From: Trogon surrucura
Taxonomy: Eukaryota; Chordata; Aves; Trogoniformes; Trogonidae
DNA length: 64,000 nucleotides
Direction: 5' to 3'
NCBI GenBank assembly: GCA_020746105.1
Contig: CM036617.1
Location: forward strand, 159,224,912-159,288,911
Shown here piece by piece: positions 51,183-61,263 of this stretch. Every line of letters starts with the position of its first letter. Positions within the stretch are counted from its first letter, which is position 1. Under the pieces are notes generated by a model that saw nothing but the letters and a program-made list of their open reading frames with translations, was not told where the DNA came from and made no database searches. A program made the translations under genes and the position numbers.

Positions 51183-51703
51183 GGCGGCGGCCTGGGGAGG
51201 GGCCGGCGGGGCGGAGCGGAGCGGGGTGCGCGGCCCTGCCCGCCCCGCTGCCCCCTCCCGCGGCCGCGGCCTGCTCCTGGCTGGGCCAGCCTGGAGAGGA
51301 GGCCGCGGGCGCTGGAGCTGTCTTCACCTTCGCCTGCTGAGGTGCTTCCCGAAACCCAGGGTCACACCAAAGGCTGTGTTGTCTCTTCAGTGGGGTTTGT
51401 TTCATTTTTCTTTAGCGGGGAGGGAGGCACATGCCGTGGTGTTGTGTGACGGCACGCCTCCTGCTTTTCTTTTTTGCTGTTTTTAACTAAATTCGGCCAA
51501 AACGGGGTGGCAGCTGCAGAGTTGCACATCTCCTGTAGGAGAAGAGGCACCGAGTCTCCTTTATCACTTTCGTTTACAGGGAGAAGGCTGGTGTGTGAAT
51601 TCAGCCATCGTTAGGCACCAGAAATACTGCTCAGTTATGGTTTCTGACCCGTGTCAGTTTTCTGACAATACATCATGAGGACCGCTCTCACACCTGTTCC
51701 TTT

Positions 51704-52352
51704 CATAGAATCATAGAATTGTTTAGGTTGGAGAAGACCTGTAAGATCATCAAGTCCAACTGGTAACCTAGCAATGCCAAGTCCAGCATAAACCATGTCC
51801 TTAAGCACCTCATCTACATGTCTTTTAAATACCTCCAGGAATAGTGAATCCACCACTGCCCTAGGCAGCCTGTTCCAATGCTTGAAAACCCTTCTTGTCA
51901 AAAAGCTTTTCCTAATACTCAGTCTAAACTTCCCCTGGCACAACTTGAGACCATTTCCTCTTGTCCTCTCGCTTGTTACTTGGGAGAAGGGGCTGACCCC
52001 TGCCTCACTACAACCTTCTTTCAGGTAGTTGTGGAGAGTGATAATGTCTCCCCTCAGCCTCCTTTTCTCCAACCCCAGTTCCCTCAGCTGCTCTTCATAA
52101 GACTTGGGTTCTCTAGACCGTTGAACAGCTTCATTGCCCTACTTTGGACACACTCCAGCACCTCTGTGTCTTTCTTGTAGTGAGGGGCCCAAAACTGAAC
52201 ACAAGATTCGAGGTGTGTCCTCACCATTGCTGAGCACAGGAGCATAATCACTTTCCTGGTCCTGCTGGTTACACTATATCTCGTATAAGCCAGGATGTTA
52301 TTAGTCTTCTTGGCCACCTGGGGATACTGCTGGCTCACGGTCAGGCGGCTGA
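51704..52352 (-). mobile_element. CR1 LINE fragment, degraded
   Basis: Sense is minus. The tail (CATAGAATCATAGAATTG) is at 51706, followed by the C-terminal reverse-transcriptase region. Pieces such as [22 protein letters not shown] and [14 protein letters not shown] are readable in two shifted frames, so the frame is broken. It lies about 0.6 kb upstream of the PARP12 start. Confidence 0.9.
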
Positions 52353-54017
52353 GTTATGAGCAGGCATCTGCTGGGCATGCGACTGCCCTGGCTCTGTACC
52401 ACCTGCTGGCCTCCTTGGAAGGAGGACCATCTTTTCATCTGTTTAAGTGCCTTCCTATGAGTCATTTTGTCACTTTAGGTGCTGCATCACATTTGCTTAG
52501 AGGCACGCTTTAAATGATAGTAAAGCAGTGATGTAAAATACCATTCGGGCTGGCAGCAGTAAGCATGGGACTGTTAAAGTGAATGGGAATTCTCATTGAA
52601 CAAGAATCCTGTCTGCTTCCTTCTTTTGCCAGTCAGATTCTGTTGTGCCTTTCCTCTTATCTTCTCTTGTTTCCTGCTTGCCCTGTTAGATCAGGAAGGG
52701 AGTAACAAAATAAGAAGCCAGACAAGTACGTTGGAGAGAACAGCCATACCAGGTCACATACAGGTTCATATAGATCTGTAGCCTGCCTCCAACCGGCTGT
52801 CAACAGATGCCTGTGAGGCAATATGAGAGGGTGTCCTTCATCCTTCCCTTCCAGTGTCCACTGATTAGCTTTCTTGAAGAACAGGAGAAGTGCTATTCAC
52901 TTTCTTGGTTCAATGTTGGATTTTTTATGCACTGATCATATCCCTCTCTGTTGTCTCTTTTCCAAACCGGAAAGTTTTTGGTCTATTTTAGTCTTTTGTC
53001 TATGGAAGTAACTCCATAGCTTGGGCTGTCTTTGTGCTCCTTTGTTCCTTAAGACAGTCTTTCATTAAGGGGCAGACCTGAAGGTGGTCTGCAAGAGGTG
53101 AGTGTATCAAATGTGCACTGTTGCTTTTCATTGCTTTTGTTTTTTTCTCATCACTTTTGAGGTTGGAATGTCATGGTTCACTTGGATATCTCAAATTTAC
53201 AGGACAGTGTACTTAGTGGATTGAACTTTAGCTTGCAAGCCCCTTAGGAAAGAAGACAAGCAAGAATGTCAAACAACGGCTCAATCCCTTTTTGTACAGA
53301 GTTGTCTAAAATCTGAATTCACTAACTCATCACTTCATGAAGTTTCTAAATCATACGTTCTCTAATTTGTAACTCGTAACTCATGCACCTATGAATAAAA
53401 TAGTTACCTAGAAAAGGGTGAGAGTGCTCATCCTTTCTCCTCTGTCACGGTGTGGGCATCCCCTGTGTCGTATCAGGAAGCACAAAAGCCTCAGCACTCT
53501 GGCTGCTGTTGGCTCAGCCTCAAAAGCTCTTTGGGTAACCTGATGGCATTTATACCTTCCAGCTTGGAAGTCCTGTCTATGTAATTTCCATAATTAGTGA
53601 GCAAGAGTGCAGAAGATGATAGCTGCAGGAGACAGCAAACTGCAGGTGGTAATGGCTGCATAATGACCTTCATCCTTTCCTGTCCTGTCTGTCTGTTGCT
53701 CTTGCTTTGATCTAATGGTGCTGCTTCCAGCACAGGAGTAAGCGGGTGTGTTGGGGCTGGTGTTTTCATAGAATTATCCCCTTTTCCCTAGATCTCATTC
53801 CTGGCTGACAGTAGTTCAGAAGCCACCATTATCCAAGTCGTCTTTTCTAAATCTACACTGAATTTCAGCTGCTGTTTCATCCGTGTCCTGTAAGTTCTTT
53901 TGGCAATACTCCATAGTTTCCCAGAATAACCATTTTCCTGGATAATATAGTGGTCTCAGCAAATCTTACTACCTTATTCTCTTTTCCTGGTAATTTTGAG
54001 TATGTGCATTGGGTTTG
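52353..54017. other. intergenic, nothing recognised
   Basis: Unique sequence upstream of PARP12. Short reading frames on both strands have no recognisable domains or splice structure. Confidence 0.6.
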
Positions 54018-55009
54018 TGTGGTGGAGTTTTGATAGTGATGGGGAGTGGGGCCACAGGGATGGCTCCTGTGAGAAGCTGCTAGAAGCTTCCCCGGCTCCA
54101 AGTTGGATCTACTGCTGCTCAAGGTCAAGCCAATCAGCAACAGTGGTAGAACCAACCATATAATAAAACCAGAGAATGTATTTAAGAGGGAAAAAAAAAA
54201 AAGGAAAAAATGCTGCAGATAGAGGAATGGGATGTGAGAATAACAACCCTGCGGACACCGAGGTCAGTGAGGAAGGAGGAGAAGAGGTGTGCCAGAGCAG
54301 AAATTCCCCTGCAGCCCATGGCGGTACGGCAGGCTGACCCTCTGCAGCCCGTGGAGGTTAAAGGTAGAGCAGATGCCCACCTGCAGCCCATGGAGGACCC
54401 CACGCCAGAGCAGTGGACTGCACCTGAAGAAGGCCATGACTCTGAGGGCAGCCTGTGCTGGAACAGTCTATTGCCGGTAGGATTGCACCCTGTGTATGGG
54501 ATCTACACTGGAGCAGTTTGTGAAGAACTGCCTGTGGGAAGGACACGCATTGGAGAAGTTCATGGAGGACTGTCTCCCATGGGAGGGACCCCATGCTGGA
54601 GCAGGGGAAGACTGTGAAGCATTCTCCCCCCTGAGGAGGAAGGAGCAGCAGAAACAACATGTGATGAACAGACCACAACCCTTTGCAGCTGCCGGTGGAG
54701 GAAGTAGAGAAAATTGGGAGTAAAGCTGAGCCTGGGAAGAAGACAGGTGTGGGGAGAAGGTGGTTTTAAGATTTTGTTGTGTTTCTTATTAACCTACTGT
54801 GATTTGATACAAATTAAATTGATGGAGTTTTTTCCAGTGTGTTTTGCCTGTGACAATAACTGATGAGTAATTCCTTCCTGTCCTGGCCTTGATCCACAAC
54901 CTACGAGGGATGATGGGGGGTGGGGAGAGGTAGGGGGTGATGGGGTGGGAGGAGGAGTGAGCAAGCAGCTGTGTGGTGCTTTGTTGCCATTTTGGCTTAA
55001 ACCACAACA
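54018..55009 (+). mobile_element. about 1-kb endogenous retrovirus LTR
   Basis: It starts TGTGGTGGAG and ends TTAAACCACAACA. A CATATAATAAAACC/TATTTAAG region near 54157-54187 may be promoter-like. The middle holds imperfect repeats built on CTGCAGCCCATGGAGG and GCTGGAGCAG (54309-54610), and ATTAAATTGATGG near 54814 is a polyadenylation-like signal. I know this pattern from bird ERV LTRs. TTGG occurs beside both ends (near 54009 and 55010), a tentative target-site duplication. A 135-codon frame across the repeats is low-complexity and unlikely to be a gene. Confidence 0.75.
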
Positions 55010-55345
55010 TTGGCTACTGCAGGTCTAAGCAGCCTGGCACTGGATGACATCCCTCTGCTGGGAAGAGTTTGAAAATCTATGTCAACTATACAAATTCTTC
55101 TGACCCTTGCCTACACACTTGTTAATGCTCTCAAATAGTCCCCATGTGTTTCTGAGGTATAAATTTTAAAAGGCCTTGCTGGCTTTTCGTTAGTATTTTC
55201 AATTTCCAACATAACCTGTTCCAAACTGTAGCAATTTGGGTTCCTGCTCTGCAATTTTTGTGATCCACCCTGTTGTCCAGGTGCCACATTTGCTAGTGAA
55301 AGTCCCCTGGGCACTTCTAAGTGAGAGGTCACACACCACAGGTAG

Positions 55346-55420
55346 AAAATGAGGGAATCACACAACAGTTGAGGTTGAAAGGGGCCACAGAAGGACATCT
55401 GGTTCAACCCCAAATTCAGC
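55346..55420 (-). mobile_element. decayed CR1 tail
   Basis: GAATCACACAACAGTTGAGG followed by TTGAAAGGGGCCAC and CATCTGGTTCAACCCC matches the consensus-like start of CR1 3' ends with many changes. Sequence after 55420 is no longer recognisable. Confidence 0.6.
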
Positions 55421-58400
55421 TATTTCATACCCGAGTTGTTAAAAAAATGGGTGGAAGCCTCCTAATTTTGGTGTTTTGTCTCATGTTTTCATATTGCTGG
55501 AAAACTATGCATACTGCCCTGTCATTAGGAGGTACCGTGACTGAACCAAAACTTGGTGAACCCTTTAGGGTTAAAAGCATTGAAGCCAGCATGATACTAG
55601 ACAGCTCCCATTCTCCCCAGTATGCCTCCATTTACTTTTTCTATCCAATGCCCTAAATCCATCCTATCTAACCAGTTCCCAATCTTTTACATCTTAAAGA
55701 CCCATCCCAGCATCACTGTGCTGTCCAGGTAGCTGTTTCAACTGCATCTCCCCTGCACACTTCCTTTTCTCAGGCATCTGAAAAAAACCCCACTCATTTG
55801 CCCAAAATGTGGCATTCTTTGGGTCATGAAATTTGTATGCAGGACTGTGCAGACATCAGTGTTGTAGGGAGAGAAGTACAAAGGAAAGCAGTGTAAGGTT
55901 GGGGTTGGAAGAGTGCCTACAGGTAGCTTTACACCACTGCAATTCATTCTAAAGTGTTACTGTGCATATCGCAAGGAAGTTCACATTGCTATTCCTGTTT
56001 TCCAGCTAGAAGTAATTTTTTGAGGCTCTGGAGTGGAGCGATGATTGATGCAGAGAGAAGATTTGCAGAGCTGCCTTTGAATTTGAGTACCTTCCCATCC
56101 TGAAACGCTTACCCGAAGTAAATCATAGCTTATTCCTTCTCACACAAGTTTCTTGCAGTTCGTTTTGTGTTCCTCAGGAAGAAAAAAAAGTACCTCTTTG
56201 ATTTGATAGAACTTCCTCACCTATGAATTATATATAAGCAAAATCGTACATTCTTCTTCAGAAGAATTTTCTGCTCATGTAAAAGTCAGTTTGCATTTGT
56301 AAAATTTAGTACCTCCATTGTAAGAAAGGGTTACATTAGACCTCAAGGGCACATAAGGCAAGCGGCTTCTCCTCACCTCTCAAATACTCTAATTAAAGGT
56401 AAGACTCCCACTGTTTCCTTTAATGCCATTGTAGCATAAGTGCATATGAGCTACTGTACCTGGAGTTTATGACTACTCTGTACATTGGCCCTCAAATAAG
56501 CTCCTTTTAAGCAGTTCCTATGGTTTCTGAAGAGCTGCTGAACTCAGAGCACATGGATTTTTAATAATTGTGGGACTTCAGGTACTGCAGTTGCAGTAAG
56601 CCACCTTTGCTAACATCTGGCGTATTTTGCTATGAAAATGTTACTGTAGAAGTTTTCAAGTGTCGGTCATTAGACTAGTATATTTTTAGGAGCTGTTGAT
56701 GGGTATTTGTGTTAATTTGAGTTGCGACATCATTTAATGATCTTATATGCATTAATCTTAAAAATGTAATTTAATAATTTTCCCATGAATTTTTGTATGT
56801 GTCTTTAAAACATCCATTATCATAGTAGTAGCGCACGGTGCCCCCATTTACCACCCCATACACCTGCTTTAACCCTTCTCCTAGGTGACATAAGTGAAGC
56901 TTCTACCTTCATGTTGTCTATTCTGGAAAATAATGGAAGGAAAACAGGAAAAAAAAAAGACAGATTTTAGAGACAGTTATGAGCTATAGTGTTCTCTGGT
57001 AAAACATCACCTGATCAACACAGCCACGTTTCTGACTCTCAGGGCTCAGAAGCTTTAAGTGTGATATGTTTACTTGCAAATGTTTCTGATTACCTCTCAA
57101 CCTACACTTAGGCATATATTTGGGTGGCTAATAATTTTGCCAGTCTGACAGCACGATTGCTTTTAAATGCTTTGCTAGACTTTCAGTAATTTTGTCTGCA
57201 AATGGTCTTGCATTTGCTATATGTTGTTTCTATGTAGTATTCTAATTTCTTCACTTATTACTTGTATTTCTGGAATCTGAACTAACTGACAACATAGCAA
57301 GCTTACAGCTACAACCCCAAGAGTTTCCCAGTGGCACACTAATCTAAAAAGCCAACAGATAACGACACATGCACCCCCAACTCCAAAGCAAAAAAAATGG
57401 AAAGTCGTTTTTGGTGCAGTACGTGACTAGCACCAGACTGTGGGGCTGTTGTCTGTCCCAGAGATCTTGCAGCCTCTGAAAAGAGCAGGATAAATCCTTA
57501 CGTTCTACAGTGGCCTCAGGGCTGGGCTTATTTTCAGACATCAACAGCATAGCCTGGAGACAATATAGGACAAACTGCTTATTTTATAAGAATAGTCCAG
57601 CCTAATGGTACATGCAAGAATTTGCACTATGTACAGTTTGCTTTGTTGCATAAATATGCTTCTGAAAAGCATGTTTGTGAAAAGCATATCTGAAAAGAAA
57701 AAAATGCTTCTGAAATTAAAATTAAAAAATTTTCCCAATATAGTTAGCAATACTGTGATGAAAATTCACAGTATAGTTAGTGATGCTGTTGGCATTGTCA
57801 TTGGCAAACCTCTAGTTCTATTCTGTTGAAGCTTTAGTTGCTTGGTGCAGGTATAAATGTCTGTTTATTGTGCAAGCCACAGGCTTTTGATTTAGTTTCA
57901 TACCCTCAAAAAGGTATTGTATTCACACAGACCCATCACATTCTACCCTGGCTTCCTCCATCTTTCACAAACTTCCTCAGAACCTCTCTTCTAGACTCTT
58001 CCTCTACAGATCATGTTTCTCCCCTACTTTGTTCTTGTAAGGATTTAGTTGTGCACTTTCCTCTGAGATCTGATCCTAAACTCAGAGAGATTAATGTAGG
58101 AGGGAATCTTTCTGTTACTTTTGAGACTGCAGGTCTCATTCCTGGTGGCTGTTTCCCTAGTTCAATATTTGAAGGGACTCACCTCTTCCTAGAAGAGCAA
58201 TGCACAGCCCTGTCAGCTCACATGTAGACATGCCTCTGAAACCTCTGTGTTTTCTGGAACTAAACTTCTGACGCACATCTCTCTTCTAGGACTTAACAGG
58301 GTTGACAACTCCTTTAACACTCCGATGATCCTCAAATGAGCAGTAAGTGAGACGTATCCTGAGCTGTAGTATTTTGTTTCACCCATGGAGAAGCTGTGTG

Positions 58401-58743
58401 AGTGGTCGTATATGTGCTGGCTATGGCTATGCAGAATGCATGGGTTTGCCCAAATGTCTTGCTGTGATCTGTGAAAATATCTTAGATCACGAAGTCGCTC
58501 CTTTAAAGGACAGGGAATGTGTCACGATTATGACAGGAAAAAACCCCAAACAAATCCATTGATTTCAGCTATGTTTTTATGTTCCTGTTTCTCTTCTCTT
58601 GTTCAAGATGCAACTTGTGCAGTGTAGAAGGGGAAAGCGTGGGAACCAACCAAACCAGAAAAAGTTTATTGAAACATGCAAATAGAGAGGGCCAAAGTCT
58701 AGAAGCTTTTTGTTGTCTCACAACAGTTTTGCCTGTGTTTGTC
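55421..58743. other. intergenic, nothing recognised
   Basis: AT-rich unique sequence on both strands. I looked for minus-strand coding exons, because KDM7A lies next upstream of PARP12 in mammals, and saw none. Confidence 0.55.
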
Positions 58744-59562
58744 ACAGAATCACACAGAATCACAGAATGTCAGGGTATGGAAGTGACCTCAAAAATTCAT
58801 CTAGTCCAACCCCCCCGCCAGTGCAGGATCACCTACAGTATCACAGGATCACACAGTATCACAGTATGTTAGGGATTGGAAGGGACCTCAAAAGATCATC
58901 TAGTCCAATCCCCCTGCCAGAGCAGGAACACCTAGATGATGTTACACAGGAACGCATCCAGGTGAGTTTTGAATGTCTCCAGAGGAGACTCCACAACCTC
59001 CCTGGGCAGCCTGTGCCAGTGTTCTGGCACCCTCACTGAGAAGAAGTTTCTTCTCAAATTCAAGTGGAACCTCTTGTGTTCCAGCTTGATTCCATTACCC
59101 CTTGTCCTATCATTGTTTCCCACTGAGAAGAGCCTGGCTCCATCCTCGTGACACTCCCCCTTTACATATCTATAAACACTAATAAGGTCTCACCTTAGTC
59201 TCCTCCAAACTAAAGAGACCCAGCTCCCTCAGTCTTTCCCCATAAGGGAGATGCTCCACTCCCTTAATCATCTTAGTTGCTCTGCGCTGAACTCTCTCCA
59301 GCAGTTCCCTGCCCTTCTTGAACTGAGGGGCCCAGTAGATCGCACAGGAACACGTCCAGGCGGGTTTTGAATGTCCCCAGAGAAGGAGACTCCACAACGT
59401 CCCTGGGCAACCTGTGCCAGTGCTCTGGCACCCTCACAGGGAAAAAGTTTCTTGTAACGTTTTTGTGGAACCTCCTATGTTCCAGCTTGTACCCGTTGCC
59501 CCTTGTCCTGTCATTGGACGTCGCTGAAAAGAGCCTGGCTCCGTCGTCCTGACAGTCACAAC
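58744..59562 (-). mobile_element. outer CR1 fragment split by a second CR1
   Basis: The outer copy consists of 58744-58839 (tail to GGATCACCTACAG) and 59337-59562 (TAGATCGCACAGGAACACG onward). The uninterrupted junction can be seen in the relative at 61018-61263, which reads CACCTACAGTAGGTCACACAG across the same point. Sense is minus. The reading frame is short and broken. Confidence 0.8.
58840..59336 (-). mobile_element. inner CR1 fragment nested in a CR1
   Basis: The tail reads TATCACAGGATCACACAG-like units at 58840, and CR1 3' sequence continues to GGGGCCCAG at 59336, where the outer copy resumes. Sense is minus. It contains [13 protein letters not shown]- and FWAPQFKK-like residues in shifted frames. 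Confidence 0.8.
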
Positions 59563-60191
59563 AGTATTCTGTCATCACATTATTCACTGTCTACATTATC
59601 TATGGTCTTAATATACAGAATTTGAATATGCCTCTTAATTCCTCCTTTAAGCCTTCCACTTTCTGTTGGGAGTGACCTCCCTGTTGACAGCTAGTGAATA
59701 GCAATTCTGTTTTCTTTATTGTATGAGTTGCCACCAAATCACTTAACTTTGTATCACAAATATTTGCTTAAAAAGGATGAATTTAAATCAGCAGTTCCAA
59801 CAGTTCAAGAAGTTCTTTCAAAAGCTCGGTGCTTTTTCAGAGTTTTTTATGATTAAAAAAAAATTAAAATTAATTTCTCAGGAATCAAAGCGGCTATTGA
59901 ACCCTATGTCATGTTTCATATTCCCCTGTAATCAGCAACAATACAGATGTTGGCTTCATCATGTGATGTTTCATCCTGTGTTAGACAAAATATGGAATTC
60001 CATTGATAAACAGCTCCGTTCAGGCTCCACCAGCTGTATGAAGAGATACGTTTATGGCAACATGCAACACTTATGAATAAAACTGTTATGTCTGTGCATA
60101 GTAGTTAAAAAAATCCTTGCTACTTTATGGCTAGATTATTGGTATTTTTATAACATCAAACCAATGTGAAACACAGGACAGGAGGGATCAA
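59563..60191. other. intergenic, nothing recognised
   Basis: Unique AT-rich sequence between CR1 clusters. No coding or RNA feature seen. Confidence 0.6.
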
Positions 60192-60300
60192 ATGGACACG
60201 TTCCTGTGTAGCATAATCTAGGCATTCCTGCTCTGGCAGGGGGATTTGACTTGATGATCTTTCGAGGTCCCTTCCAATCCCTGACATTCTATGATTCTAT
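60192..60300 (+). mobile_element. young CR1 tail fragment
   Basis: Only the last about 108 bp of CR1 are present, from ACACGTTCCTGTGTAGCATA to ATTCTATGATTCTAT. It is almost identical to the end of the 28-kb copy (two differences seen). A further CR1 follows directly. Confidence 0.9.
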
Positions 60301-60634
60301 TTACATATATATCAAGGGTGAGTGTCACGAGGATGGAGCCAGGCTCTTCTCGGTGACAACCACTGATAGGACAAGGGGTAATGGGCTGAAACTGGAACAT
60401 AAGAGGTTCCGCTTAAACTCGAGAAGAAACTTCTTCTCAGTGAGGGTGACGGAGCCCTGGAACAGGCTGCCCAGAGAGGTTGTGGAGTCTCCTTCTCTGG
60501 AGACATTCAAGACCTGCCTGGACACGTTCCTATGTAGCATTATCTAGGCGTTCCTGCTCTGGCAGGGGGATTGGACTTGATGATCTTTCGAGGTCCCTTC
60601 CAATCCCTAACATTCTATGATTCTATGATTCTAA
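60301..60634 (+). mobile_element. young CR1 3' fragment, head to tail with the previous one
   Basis: It is truncated at the 5' end at TTACATATATATCAAGGG and runs to the CR1 3' end with ATGATTCT-type units at about 60617-60633. The frame from [12 protein letters not shown] to the terminal CSII is intact and equal in amino acids to the C-terminus of the 28-kb element. Only about five nucleotide differences are visible across the shared length. Confidence 0.92.
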
Positions 60635-61017
60635 ATAGATCAACTCCATAGTCATTCACAATCCGGAGCAACTAATTTTTTAGATATTCAATTCAGAAAA
60701 GTCCACAGCATGATCAACAGACATCCTGAGTCCCAGGAAGCTCTTCAGCACTTTGTAACAAATTTAAGACCTTTAGCCTCTGAACACACCAAGGGACAAG
60801 CAGGATCATCACAACCATAGGAGAGGGCAATAGATTTCAAAAGAAAATGTTTCTCAGGTATTCTGTGCAAAGACTTTGACGTCTTTGAAGACTGCGTATG
60901 AGACAGATCCCCACCAAATATAAAAAACCACACCTTTAAACAACCTTTGCTAGAAATCAGAAACTTCTACGTTTGGTTTTGGAGTTTGCTTTTTTTTGTT
61001 GTTTTTTTTTTTTTGTT
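60635..61017. other. intergenic, nothing recognised
   Basis: Short unique stretch ending in a T/G-rich run (60990-61017). No feature seen. Confidence 0.6.
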
Positions 61018-61263
61018 TTCACAGAATCACAGAACGTTAGGGGCTGGAAGGGACCTCAAAAGATCATCTACTCCAGCCCCTCCGCCAGAGCAGGATCACC
61101 TACAGTAGGTCACACAGGAACGTGTCCAGGCAGGTTTTGAATGTCTCCAGAGGAGACTCCACAACCTCCCTGGGCAGCCTGTGCCAGTGCTCTGGCACCC
61201 TCACCATGAAAAAGTTTTTTCTAATATTTTTGTGGAACCTCCTGTGTTTCAGCTTGTATCCAT
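61018..61263 (-). mobile_element. CR1 3' fragment
   Basis: Sense is minus. The tail is TTCACAGAATCACAGAACG, followed by TTAGGGGCTGGAAGGGACC and the standard 3' region to about 61263, where it meets a T/G-rich run. It serves as the uninterrupted reference for the nested pair at 58744-59562. Confidence 0.88.
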
